Source: Rheum nobile
Lineage: Eukaryota > Streptophyta > Magnoliopsida > Caryophyllales > Polygonaceae
DNA: 64,000 nt
Assembly: GCA_027886185.1 (NCBI GenBank)
Contig: WOAB01000103.1
Span: 434,001 to 498,000 of the forward strand
Direction: 5' to 3'
The notes beneath the pieces were generated by a model. That model worked only from the letters and a program-made list of their open reading frames with translations. It was not told where the DNA came from and ran no database searches. This document shows positions 10,673 to 20,815 of this stretch, piece by piece. Each line of letters starts with the position of its first letter. Position 1 is the first letter of the stretch. The translations under genes and the position numbers were made by a program.

Positions 10673-11793
10673 TCCAGTAACAGGTCCTAGTTACGCACTA
10701 CAAAGTAGATCATATCACCAACCTCTGTTAAACAAAACCCCCACGGTCCTCTATCGTCGGAGCTACCACCGCCTCCGCAATGACGTCGGAGCCAATGACG
10801 TTGCCGCCCCCAAGCCGCTCCCACAACCGCCGCCAGAGCATTATCCACCTCCACCGACCCCACACCTGTCAAGGCCACCGACACCGCATCCACCATTGTC
10901 GACACCTCCGACACCACCTCCACTGCAGACGCTCACTTAGGCTGTTAACGGAACTCGCCGGAAACCACCTCATATCCGCTCACTCAGCACCTCCAGCCGC
11001 CGCCACCTCCTCTCCAGAACTTCGAATGGAAATTAAAATGTAGGCCGATAATTGATGTAGACTTAGCCCCGTTGCTCTATCGTGGTAAGAGCCACCGCCT
11101 TAGAAGCAAATCACCCTGATGCTGGTGCAAGTTAGAGATGGCGTACCCCCACAAGGTTAGCACAACTCAACTCGAACAAGTGCACTTCATGTAAGAAGAG
11201 AATGGATTGCAGGGACTCAGAGCAGAAAGAGAATGGCAGGTTTACTGATGTGTTTAGAAAACAGAGAAGAGTGAATGATTTTGTTTCTGTGTCTTTTCTA
11301 AAAAGAAAGGCAACCCTTTTATAGGGAATAGGAGACAGTCAAAATTCCTTGATATGCTCATTTTCCATTAACTACGAAATCAAACAATAAATCTCAAAAT
11401 CTTCTTCTTTATCACAAAATCAGACCACCATTAATACAACATCAATTTGGTTTTAATTCAGTCAAAACAGAATCATTGTTTTAAAGACGTTGTAGTAAAA
11501 ATGAGATTATGGAAGAACAATTGTCAATACTAATCTGTAATTCATTTGGCCCTTTATCCGCAAAACAATCAGCAAACCCGTAAAAAGAGACCCAACCCCA
11601 CTGTGCACGTGCCACGAACATGGACCGGAATGGACGGACGACGGCACGGTGCGCGTGGGGGCCTCTCTTCTCCCAACTCACTACTTGGCCTTCAAGGAAA
11701 GGTATATATATACCTTTTATTTTCCAATGAGAGATGTCTTGGGAATATTAACTACCCACTTTTCCCTTTTGCCATAAACAAACATTAAATGAA
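10673..11793. other. Unassigned DNA between the Athila LTR and the MULE
   Basis: About 1.1 kb without a recognisable gene. The left half (10,740-10,930) is a C-rich stretch with Pro-rich frames on one strand and Val/Gly-rich frames on the other, which look compositional. A TATA-like box on the minus strand at 11316-11323 is followed leftward by a C/T-rich, leader-like stretch. Bases 11,600-11,650 contain ACGTGCCACG and similar CACGTG-related words. This could be the 5' end of a host gene truncated by the LTR element, but no exon can be supported. Confidence 0.3.
11316..11323 (-). promoter_or_regulatory. Possible minus-strand TATA box
   Basis: The minus strand reads TATAAAAG in a locally GC-poor context, followed by a C/T-rich stretch. 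No convincing coding exon lies downstream (leftward) before the Athila LTR, so this is only a candidate promoter of a truncated gene. Confidence 0.3.
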
Positions 11794-11889
11794 GGAACCA
11801 CCTATATGCACACGATTTTTTGCCTAAATGCACACGAATTTGTGCGCTTAGTGTAGCAATACAGTTTTATTGCGCTTAATTTAAGCACA
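11794..11889 (+). repeat. Left terminal inverted repeat of the MULE
   Basis: This pairs with the reverse complement of 28356-28452 with only modest divergence. Shared blocks are CCTATATGCA, AAATGCACACGAAT, TGTGCGCTTA, GTAGCA or ATAGCA, and TGCGCTTAAT. It is preceded by TAAATGAA, the left half of the probable target duplication. Confidence 0.85.
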
Positions 11890-11961
11890 TACTGGGCTTA
11901 AAATAAGCTTATAGCTCTGATGGGCTTAACTGACTGGGCTTTGGCAAAGCCCAGTCCGTTA

Positions 11962-12023
11962 AGCTATGCGCTAAGAATAAGCGCATAGCTGCAGTAGCTA
12001 TGCGCTTATTCTTAGCGCATAGT
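11962..12023. repeat. Paired palindromes in the left subterminal region
   Basis: Two adjacent palindromes, AGCTATGCGCT-loop-AGCGCATAGCT (11962-11990) and AGCTATGCGCT-loop-AGCGCATAGT (11996-12023), have loops of opposite orientation, so the pair can also fold as one longer hairpin. Related words occur at 11,871-11,890, 17,893-18,025 and 28,255-28,400. Clusters like this in MULE ends are candidate transposase-binding sites; that role is an inference. Confidence 0.7.
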
Positions 12024-12152
12024 TGTGCGCTATATTCGCACAGCTTCTTCTTCCTCCTCCTCACGCCGCCCCCATTTCTGCAACCCTAAAAATCGCCGCC
12101 CCCATTTCCTTCTTACTCCATCTTTTCTTCTCCCTTAATCACAAAATCAAGG

Positions 12153-12540
12153 ATGGCATCATCTTCCTCTCGAGTGGGCAACCAAAACGGAGCAAACGAG
12201 GCGGCCGACGGAGCGTCAGGCGGTGGTAGTGGTGGTCCGACGATTCCGGCGGCGATTCGAGGACATTCCGGCGATGGCGCTATAGAGGCGATTCGCGGAG
12301 GTGCGGCTGTCGGTCAGGAGGGTGCGGCTCCTGTTGGTGGTGGTCCGGTTGGTGGCGGGCTGGTCGGTGGTGGTGGTGGTCCGATCGGTGGTGTTTGGGT
12401 GGCGATGGAGGAGGAGGAGGAGGACGACACAATTAGACGACGAGTGAGGGGTGGTGCCAAATGACCGATAACCCGATCGACACGCGTGCCAGATGTGTCG
12501 GTCGACGTCACCATCACTCCCGCACCGATAGGCGTCCACC
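12153..12540 (+). pseudogene. Gly-rich first exon candidate near the left MULE end
   Basis: An ATG at 12153 follows a C/T-rich leader (12,040-12,150) and opens a frame rich in Gly/Ala, with a G-G-G-P-V-G-G-G repeat (about residues 55-80) and a Glu run. A TGA at 12465-12467 interrupts it, but the same frame continues to CACCAG|GTATAA at 12540/12541, a strong splice-donor context. It is probably the first exon of the downstream PMD gene, with the intron holding the GGGCCCAATA array. The joining acceptor could not be settled because the downstream candidates do not keep phase, so it may instead be a separate low-complexity gene. Confidence 0.4.
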
Positions 12541-12999
12541 AGGTATAATGCTTTTAAAATCATTATATTTTGGATTTCATTACATTTTAGATTCATTAAA
12601 TTATGGATTTTAGGATTTTAGAATTGAAAATATAGATTTGTTAGATTTTAGAATTTGAAATTAGAATTACCAAATAGATTTCATTAGATATCGGATTTTA
12701 GGATTTTAGAATTGAAAATACAGGATTTTAGTTTTTGGATTTTAGAATTGAAATTATAGATTTGTTAGATTTTAGATTCATTAGAATTTATAATCGAAAT
12801 GAAATTGTTAAATTATGTAATTTATTTTATATTGAATACTATCGTATAAAGGAATATTATATTGTTGCAGTATGTAATTTTATATTGAAAATATGATTAG
12901 AATTTAGATTATTAGGAATTAGAATTGATTAGAATTTGAAAATATAAATTATAATATAATTATATGTCATTCTAATTCGATTAAAATGCAATTGGCCGA

Positions 13000-13515
13000 T
13001 TGGGCCCAATAAGCAGTAATCGGCCCAAAACATGCCTTATTGGGATGGGCCCAATCAGGAGTTATATGCCCTTTTAGGCGTTATAGGTCTTACTGGGCCC
13101 AATACGCCTAATAAGGACGTATTGGGCCGGACAAGGAGCAATCGGCCCAAAAACGCCTTATTGGGCCCAATACGCCTAATACGGACGTATTGGGCCCAGT
13201 AAGTCCGTATTGGGCCCAAAATGCAACTACTCCTTATTGGGTCCAATACGCCTAATAAGGACGTATTCGGCACAATAAGGAGCAATCGGCCCAAAAAGCC
13301 TTATTGGGCCTAATAAGGTATTATAGGCCCTTTTAGAGCCGAATAAGGAGCAATTGGCTCTAAAAGGGACGAATGGATCGTATTGGGCCCAATAAGGCCT
13401 TATAGGCCCTTTTAGGGCGGAATGGGCCTTACTGGTCCCAATAAGTCCGTATTGGGCCCAATAAGGCCCATTCTGCCCTTTTAGGGCCGAATGAGCCTTA
13501 ATGGGCCCAATAAAT
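13000..13515. repeat. GGGCCCAATA-rich array, left of the PMD gene
   Basis: More than a dozen copies of TTGGGCCCAATAAGG-like words, in both orientations because TTGGGCCCAA is palindromic, are spaced at about 25-45 bp and mixed with 'gcccttttagggc' units. There is no coding. TGGGCC is the plant 'site II' word recognised by TCP factors, so many potential TCP sites result; whether they act is unknown. A second array of the same word flanks the PMD gene on the right (16,355-16,700). Confidence 0.75.
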
Positions 13516-13746
13516 TTAGTTATCAAACATCTTCAGATTAAATTTCAATTAATGAAATATAAATACATTTATCAAACAAATTCGATTGTCAAACAAATAC
13601 GTTTATAATAAAGTAACAAATAAAAAATTTAGGCGGTATGAGACGCCTTAGGAGGTTTCGAGGGGCTAACACATCCGGCTTCGGTAGCGGACTGACGTGT
13701 CGTGCCTCGGAGGTAGATCTCATACACCGTACGTCGCCGCGCTGCT

Positions 13747-16226
13747 TTGCTACGATCGGATTTTTTAGGTGCAGCATCACCAGTTCCTCAGCCTTTTGTT
13801 CAGATAGAGGATGATAGCATGGATAACGTGTACGTCACATCTGTTGACGCTATGACGGTTGATGAGGAGGCGCAACAGCCGCATCAGATGTCAGATGATG
13901 ATGAGGGTTTGGAGGGAGAGTACAGGGTTTCTTTTGAACCGATTTTGTCGACGGATGAGACCGACCCTCCAGCCGCAGCCGCTCCTTCTGTCCTCTCTCC
14001 CGTGCCCTCTCCTGTGCCCTTTCCCGTTACCTCCCCGGTCCAAGCCGGTCCTTTTGTCCCCTCCCCTATTGCTTCCACGCCACCCGCTCCTTGCCATGCA
14101 CCTACTCCTCATAGGGCGCCCGTTCTAGGCCAGGCTCCTTGGATGCCAAGAGGGCCACGCATCCCTATCCTCCTTCAGAGCTACACGACCCATATCGCCA
14201 GGGCGAGTTTTAACCTGACCCCTCTTGGCCCTCCTGTCCATATTGTTGCCCCCATCCTTCTGCGAAACCGACGCAGGAGAGGTCGAAAAGGTCGAGGAGA
14301 GGCCGCTCCAGAGGTTGATGCAGAGGCTGCTCCAGAGGAGGCTGTACCGGTTGTTCAGGCTCCCCGTGGTAAGGGGCGTCAGCGCCGCCAGCCGACTTAG
14401 GAATTGGTACGTATTTAGGGTACAGTCCCGTTTTAGGTGAAATATAAATTTTAATTTTAAATTTTCTAACTAATATTAATTATAGAACATTCAGACCCGC
14501 AAGGTCTTGAAGGTCCACTTCCACGTCGGTTAGACCTCTCCGCTCGAGCAGTACATCAGACCCGGGCCAGACATATGGTTTCAGTTGGCGGAGCGTAACG
14601 GTCTCACCCATCTATGCAGTCTAGGCACTGGGGTAGTGGATCGTGTGTTGGTGTCGGCTTTTGTCGAGAGATGGCACCCTGAGGCATCCTCGTTCCATTT
14701 TCCATGGGGCGAGATGACCATTACATTGCATGATGTTTATGAGATTCTCCAGGATGCCGATTGCCGGGAGGAGCTGTACGGGTAGCATGGGTTTAGAGCT
14801 GACTCAGCGGGTCGCGCGCTTCTTTGGGCATGACGACACCACACAGGTGGACAGATGGTACAGCAGCGACGACATTCCTTTGTCCTGGCTACAGAGTGAG
14901 ATCGTGAAGATGATGAAGGAGCCGTAGAAGGACGAGAGCACCATCACTACATTGTATTTGTTCTTGCTGCTCGGCAGTACAGTGCTGGTCGACAAGTTTC
15001 TACGAAAGCGATCAAGCACAAGTGGTTGTTGTTGCTTTTCGACCACGAGACCACGGGCAAGTACGCATGGGGAGCGTGGATATTGGCGATACTGTACAGG
15101 AACTTAGGCCAGGCGTCCAGACGAGATGCATAGGGCATTGCCAGTTCTGGCATACTTTTGAGGGTAAGAAATATCATTTTAATTAATAAATTTAAAATAT
15201 AAGTTATAATTTTTTTATTCTTATCGTTCGATCTTGATCTATAGTCCAATTTCCGTGGACATTATGTCATGGACCCTACTGCCATTGGCGCCGATGCTGC
15301 TGCTTTCATAGACGGCCAGGAGGTTCCACAGGGCAAGAATCCTGGTCGTTTGGTATGTATGCGCCAGATTCTAGACAACATCATATATGAGGAGGTAATC
15401 TGTTTCGTTATATTAATATTTTATTTTATAATATATATTGGCAAAAAATACTAACTTCATATAAATTACTTGTTACAGATTCATTGGTTCCCTTTTGCTG
15501 GGGTATCATTTGACCGGCCGGAGTACGCTCCTTCTATGTTCAGAGTTATAATCCAGATCATGGATATACAGGAGCCGTATCTGCCGGACCGCGTCCTCCG
15601 GCAGTTCAGGCATGTACAGGGGATCCCGGACTTACCTCCAGAGCCGAATCAGTCACTCGCGGGAACAACCTGACCCACTACGATGTCACATTCGAGGATG
15701 ATCTGTTGGGGGCGTGGGATGAGGATCCGAGGCCTCTGATCCAGATTGAGGATGCACCAGCCACGCGTTATTGGGATGTGACGGATGACTATCTGGATTG
15801 GTTGGACGATTATTCTCATGTGTTGGTGGATCCCATATCCACTAGACAGGATCGTCCTGCGGGCCCTGTCCATCCCACACCTTAGGTGGACACTCTTGCG
15901 GTATGTTTAATTCGTTTAATTCAATAAATGTTTATTATTAAATTGTCATATATAAATTCTAATGGGTATTATCATTACTAATACAACGGAACCAGTTGGT
16001 TGCAGGTGAGCTCCGTGCATATTTAGAGACGCCGATGGATAGGAGCGTTATTCCCGCTAAGGAGGTTCAAGAGTTCATGAGTCGTCTACTGCATATGCTG
16101 ACTGATGAGACTCCTCCGATGCCCCCCCTCCACCTCGTGCGTCACAGATTTTTCGGGATTCTATACACGAGCATGGGGAGGGTAGTGGGAGCCAGTCGGG
16201 TGGAGATTAGGGATGTTATGTATGGT
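13747..16226 (+). pseudogene. Plant mobile domain (PMD / aminotransferase-like) gene, degenerate
   Basis: PMD proteins (the MAIN/MAIL1 family and their transposon relatives) are plant-specific, nuclear in the studied cases, with an unclear molecular role. Exons visible: 13747-14406 (Pro/Ser/Ala-rich, then a P-S-I-L-L-Q-S-Y-like run), 14486-15163, 15245-15394, 15479-15900 and 16006 to about 16226. GT-AG borders fit each junction. Diagnostic words are G-L-T-H-L-C, V-D-R-V-L-V-S-A-F-V-E-R-W-H-P-E, F-H-F-P-W-G-E-M-T-I-T-L-H-D-V and Y-L-P-D-R-V-L-R-Q-F. In-frame stops occur (14398 TAG, the TAG after GEM-T exon sequence at about 14,784, 14,925, 15,131, 15,883), plus frame changes near 14,785 and 15,050. 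It is therefore a pseudogene in this copy. It sits in the MULE and is flanked by matching GGGCCCAATA arrays. Confidence 0.78.
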
Positions 16227-16354
16227 GTGGATTTGTTATGTATGTGTTTTTTGTTATGTATATATTTTATGTTATTTTTCATACTTTTCATGGAATGGGG
16301 GAAAAACACAAAAAAATGCAAATTGCAAAATGAGTCATGAAATGGGCAAAAAGA

Positions 16355-16700
16355 AAATAAAATGCATATTGGGCCCAATAAGGTCAAATAGTAGGTATTA
16401 GTCATGAAATGGGCCAAAAAACACAAAAATGGGCCCAATAAGGCCCAACAGTATGGATTAGTCATGAAATAGGCCAAAAACACAAGAAATGCAAAATAGG
16501 CCCAAACTAGGCCCAATAGTAGTTATTAGTCATGAAATAAGCTAAAAACACAAAAAATGCAAATTGGGCCCAATAGTATGGATTAGTCATGAAATAGACC
16601 AAAAACACAAAAAAATGCAAATTGGGCCCAATAAGGCCCAATAGTAGATATTAGTCATGAAATGGGCCAAAAAACACAAAAATAGACCCAATAAAACCCA
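16355..16700. repeat. GGGCCCAATA tandem array, right of the PMD gene
   Basis: Five or so tandem units of about 65-75 bp each contain GGGCCCAATA(AGGCCCAATAG), 'ttagtcatgaaatgggcca' and an 'aaacacaaaaa' run. It lies just after the last PMD exon. The core word matches the left array at 13,000-13,515, suggesting that the two arrays arose together or play the same part in expression of the PMD gene. Confidence 0.75.
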
Positions 16701-16825
16701 ATTAACATTTTTAAGGTACAAACGGCCAATAAAGCAAAACTACTAAAGTATAAATTTCATAAAACGTCATGAAAGTAATAATTAGATAAGAAATCATAAT
16801 ATTTTATCAATATAAACTATAATTC

Positions 16826-17800
16826 TTCGACTTCTTCACCTTATAACTTACAATTCTCGAGTTCTTCATACTTCATGCTATAGCGTAATTGTGTAAGTAT
16901 AGAGTTCAATATATAACTCCATAAGACTTTGTCATATCATATGACTATATAGTACAATTAATAACTTCTTAAGAAATCATTATTTTACATTAGTATAAAC
17001 TATAGTTAGCGACTTCATAAGACTTCATGGTATAGCGTAAGTATAAAGTTCAAGTATAAAATCATAAGACTTTGTCATATCACATTATAACTTCATAAGT
17101 CTTTGTCATATCACATTAGTATATAATACAAGTGATAACTTCTTAAGAAATAATATTAATACATTAGTAAAAACTATAAAATTGGACTTTTTTCATACTC
17201 CATGCTATAGCGTAAGTATAAAGTTCAAGTTATAACTTCTTAAGATTTTGTCATATCACATTACTCATAGTACAAGTGATATTTTTTAAAGAAATGATTA
17301 TATTACATTATTATAAACTATAATTAGCGACTTCATAAGACTTCATGCTATAGCGTAAGTATGAAGTTCAAGTATAAAATCATAAGACTTCGTCATATCA
17401 CATTATAATAAGACTTTGTCATATCACATTAATATATAATACAAGTGATAACTTCTTAAGAAATAATATTAATACATTAGTAAAAACTATAAAATTGGAC
17501 TTTGTTCATACTCCATGCTATAGCATAAGTATAAAGTTCAAGTTATAACTTCTTAAGATTTTGTCATATCACATTACTATATAGTACAAGTTATATTTTT
17601 TAAAGAAATGATTATATTACATTATTATAAACTATAATTAGCGATTTCATAAGACTTCATGCTATAGCGTAAGTATGAAGTTCAATATATAACTTCATAA
17701 CATAAGACTTCTTCATATCACATTAGTATATAGTACAACTACTACTTGCTTAAGAATTCATTATATTACATTAGTATAAATTATAATTGATGAATATTGT
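16826..17800. repeat. AT-rich dimeric tandem repeat
   Basis: The word CATGCTATAGCGTAAGTA recurs at 16874, 17026, 17201, 17344, 17514 and 17658. Steps are about 152, 175, 143, 170 and 144 bp, alternating short and long, so the true period is a dimer of about 315 bp. Shared blocks include 'catcacattagtatatagtacaag', a 'cttaagaaat' word and 'aaactataattagcgac'. There is no coding. It may be a minisatellite internal to the MULE. Confidence 0.8.
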
Positions 17801-18092
17801 ATAAGTATAAAGTATTAAAATCTTAAAATAACAATTAATATCATCATAAAGTTATCTTATGAATGCCTTTAATCACGAAAAATAAATTTTAAGCAATGTG
17901 CGTTTACTCTAAGCGCATAGCATTAAGCCCGATCAACGTGTTGGGCCAATACAGTATTGGGCCAAAATGAGGCCCAAGGCTATGCGCTTACAATTAGCGT
18001 ACAGAGATGTGCGCTTAGATTTAGCGCACAACACCTGCGCCTATATTTGGGCTCAATACTGTATAACGGTGGATTCTAACATGTATAAATCT

Positions 18093-18129
18093 GACCGTTT
18101 GTGCGCTTAATGTTAGCGCACAAACGGTC
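18093..18129. promoter_or_regulatory. Perfect 15-bp-stem palindrome upstream of the GRF gene
   Basis: The stem GACCGTTTGTGCGCT is followed by a 7-base loop and its exact complement. It lies about 28 bp upstream of a TATAAATA box at 18157-18164. The half-site GTGCGCT is the same word found clustered at both MULE ends. It is probably a regulatory or transposase-binding site, or an RNA hairpin if transcribed. Confidence 0.65.
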
Positions 18130-18156
18130 ATTTTTCTAACGGCATAATTTTCCGCT

Positions 18157-18164
18157 TATAAATA
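18157..18164 (+). promoter_or_regulatory. TATA box of the GRF gene
   Basis: TATAAATA lies about 30 bp downstream of the palindrome and about 260 bp upstream of the GRF-gene ATG, with C/T-rich leader sequence following. The surrounding ~110 bp (18,115-18,220) are homologous to the region upstream of the transposase gene on the other strand (reverse of 28,100-28,205). Confidence 0.55.
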
Positions 18165-18424
18165 CCATAGCCAATTTCATTCTCTTCCACATCCAAACAC
18201 AACATTCAACTCACATTCAGTGGCTTCAATTGTCAACGGTCATTTTTTGTGCATTCCTGAGCTCGAGATCCGCTGTGCAGAGGAGAAAACTCGACCCACG
18301 AGGGATTATTCAGTTTCTCGGTAACGTTATTCATCTTTCTTTGGCTTAATTTTTTTAAGAGTTTATAGCTTGTGATAAAAAAAAATCATATTCCAGATCC
18401 GGGATATCAAGATCGTTGGATAGT

Positions 18425-18763
18425 ATGGCTTCGTCGTCCAGCACGTCCAACAGTGCATAGGCTCTGGTTACAATGTGCCAATGCAATTTCCCGGTCGTCT
18501 TGTACACTTGCGACTGGCCCATTCACTACAAAAGAAGGTACCTCGCATGCAAGGATTACATCTCAATGGAGCGGGATGGGGAGATGAGAGGGTGTCGTAC
18601 CTTTAAGTGGCTTGATCCACCGTATGACGACAATGCTGCCAAGATTATCAGAGAATTGGTGTTGGAAAGAAATGAGCTTAAAAAGTTGTGTGACACCCTT
18701 TCAGATTCAAACATGAAGTTGAGGAAAAAGATATATTATCGGGGTTATGATTACAAGCAATAA
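18425..18763 (+). pseudogene. GRF-type zinc-finger protein
   Basis: From an ATG at 18425 the frame begins M-A-S-S-S-S, meets a TAG at 18458-18460, then runs open to 18763 (about 112 codons in all). It encodes one zf-GRF module: C-Q-C at about residue 18-20, the R-R-Y-L-A-C-K-D-Y block at about 38-46 and G-C-R-T-F-K-W-L-D at about 57-65. A short heptad-like tail (E-L-V-L-E-R-N-E-L-K-K-L) probably forms a coiled coil. GRF modules bind nucleic acid in several DNA-repair and topoisomerase proteins, and small GRF plus coiled-coil proteins are common in plant transposon regions. A possible upstream exon ends at about 18,320 (CTCG|GTAACG) with an acceptor at about 18,395. The early stop makes this copy doubtful unless translation starts at the ATG at 18473. 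Confidence 0.68.
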
Positions 18764-18818
18764 GTTTATTATGTCTTTTGATTACATAAGTCTGCAAATG
18801 TATGAATAATGTTATTAT

Positions 18819-19255
18819 TACAGCATTGAGTTGGAGTCATTGCCTTGTGGACATTATCCCATTGACCGACTCAAGAATCCTAAAGGATGGTGAGCCTACG
18901 ATGTCCAAGTCGAACCCGTCGAACATTGTGATTTGCCCCTTTTTCTAGCAGCAGCACATAAATACTTGGAATCCATAAACTCTGGTTCAATATCATATAA
19001 GAAGCCCCTAATTATATGATATTGAACCAGTGGACTTAGAGGTTCACCGGTTCAATATCATATAAGGAGCTTCTTATATGATATTGAACCGGGGTTTGTG
19101 GATTCCAAGTATTTGTGTGCTACTGCCAGAAAAAGGGGCAAATCAGAACGTTCGACGGGTTTGACTTGGTCATCGTAGGCTCACCCTCCTTTAGGATTCT
19201 TGAGTCGGTCAATGGGATAATCTGCACAACACAATGACACCAACTCAATCCTGTA
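18819..19255. repeat. 437-bp hairpin with 187-bp inverted arms
   Basis: The arm 18819-19005 is an inverted copy of 19069-19255, with roughly one mismatch per ten bases and no size difference. The 63-base loop contains its own 15-bp inverted pair (19013-19027 with 19050-19064). Transcribed, it would fold into a long double-stranded RNA. It sits just after the GRF stop. Short direct repeats ('ataagtttgatgtct...attacataag') occur at 18,762, 19,375 and 19,439. It may be a fold-back MITE or an inverted duplication of a former exon; no coding is intact. Confidence 0.85.
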
Positions 19256-19594
19256 GTTATTTGGATGTTGTTAGCCTTTTGTGCTTTGTTTGTAGGACTT
19301 GACATCTATTTGTAAGCATGTAATCGTGTGGATTTGTAATGCAATATATTTTGGTTATGATAATTTGTGACTCCATAAGTTTGATGTCCTTTTTTATTAC
19401 GTAAGGTTGCAAATGTATAAATTCCAAGGTTATGATTGCATAAGTTTGATGTCTTTTTGATTACATAAGCCTTACTATGAAACCCACCAAAGAAAAAATC
19501 ATGAGCAAATAACCAAAAGAGACTCACATCTAAAATTATATTGCATTACAAATCGGCTTAGAGTTTTACATCAACTACTGATAATGTGGATCAA

Positions 19595-20815
19595 CTACGC
19601 CAAATAATCTGGATTCTGACCGGCTGCCTTGCGGCATTCCCTAAACTCTTGCAATTTCGAATCATACACTCCTTTCCACCACAGGATTCTTCGATCGCAA
19701 TGTCTTCGCCACGCATCTGTAACGTGTGGTAATGGAGAGTCGGTACTGAGCATCACCTATACGAATACAAACAAAAAATACGCAATTAATATACACGATA
19801 TTGCAAATGAAACATCTAAGTACAAGTAGAGATACAAAACATTACCGGTATCCAGTGGTTGTGATCCCCTACGTGTGCTATCCCCGACATTTGTAAGGGA
19901 GGTGTGAGGCATGGTCCAGACAGCCTTATTGGTAAGCACAATGAAGGGTACTGAGATATGACGATGACAACAACATTATACACCGTGGTAAACACTAAAC
20001 CCATGAATGGCATGTCAAGCCAATAATCCGGCCCGCAAGGGGTCTTCACATAGTTAATTTGAACCATTAGATCGTCCCATGACCCTGGTCGTGTAGCTTC
20101 TCGTATCGGCTCTCACATTTGTCGGTTGGCACGCAACTCCTTTGTCATCGCACTACGGATAAAGGGATATTGACCCTGACTCATCCCCATAAGCACAGCC
20201 AAAGACCGATAACCACAGTGTCCATCTGAATGTACATCCATAGCACCGTTAATGTACCCAAACTAGAAGTAATCGATATTCTGAACCCCAAAGTCCACCC
20301 CAAAATGAAGCATGGGTTCTTCAGGCCACTCCGACGGACGGACTCCAACATGGTCGGTCTCAACGTACATCTCCTCAAATTGTGATTCTTCTGGTTGCGG
20401 TTGGGATTGCATGTCCTCGGGGTCGAGCACCACGAAACTTGCTTGCTTTCTGGGATGGCCTGACCCTTTCACCTTCTCCTTTGCCTTGTCATTTCCCTTT
20501 CCCTTTGCCTTCGCCTTCTCAGACTTCAGTAAGTCTTCTCTTACGTGCTCATGCAGGCTCTTTTCCCTAGTCGATGACCCCTTTGCCTTGTTCTTCGCAC
20601 CACTTGGCCTTCCCTTTCTACAAATGTCCGTCGGCTCCATAAACGTACTCTGTTCTGGATGCTCCAAGGCAATGTACAAATCACTCACTTGCCATAACGT
20701 GGCTTTGTTCAAAGTTTGGGCTTGCACTCTCGACCACATCTCACACAATCTCAACTCTGGAACGGACATCGGAACATTGTCGTTAGCAAGCGCAAATGTT
20801 GTTGGATCCTCTTCC
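19595..20815 (-). pseudogene. MULE transposase C-terminus fused to OTU cysteine protease
   Basis: This is the 3' half of the minus-strand gene that starts at 28181; its frame continues exactly from 26921-26925 once the Athila-like insertion and one copy of CTTCC are discounted. It opens with the transposase tail, including a basic K-G-R-P-S-G-A-K-N-K-like patch (about 20,600) and a Lys/Glu/Ala-rich linker. It then enters an OTU domain: the catalytic D-G-x-C at about 20,225 (D-G-H-C-G-Y-R), the mid-domain W-L-D-M-P-F-M-G-L block, and the catalytic histidine region N-H-W-I-P-V at about 19,855. An 89-bp GT-AG intron (19757-19845) precedes the last exon, which ends at TAG 19595-19597. OTU enzymes remove ubiquitin; such modules are known in plant MULE proteins. 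In-frame TAG (20263-20265) and TGA (20113-20115) break it. Confidence 0.8.

Noticed and set aside
10464..10940. 158-codon Pro/Ser-rich plus-strand frame
   Set aside because: It starts inside the LTR, crosses its outer edge and is driven by C-rich composition; no family recognised.
13000..13515. CRISPR-like array of regularly spaced palindromes
   Set aside because: Plant nuclear context, variable unit spacing, no unique spacers of constant length, no cas genes. It is a degenerate GGGCCCAATA repeat.
13055..13526. Minus-strand frames of 79-99 codons within the GGGCCCAATA array
   Set aside because: Their repeated G-P-I-R and Y-W-A-Q-Y words are simply the translation of the DNA repeat.
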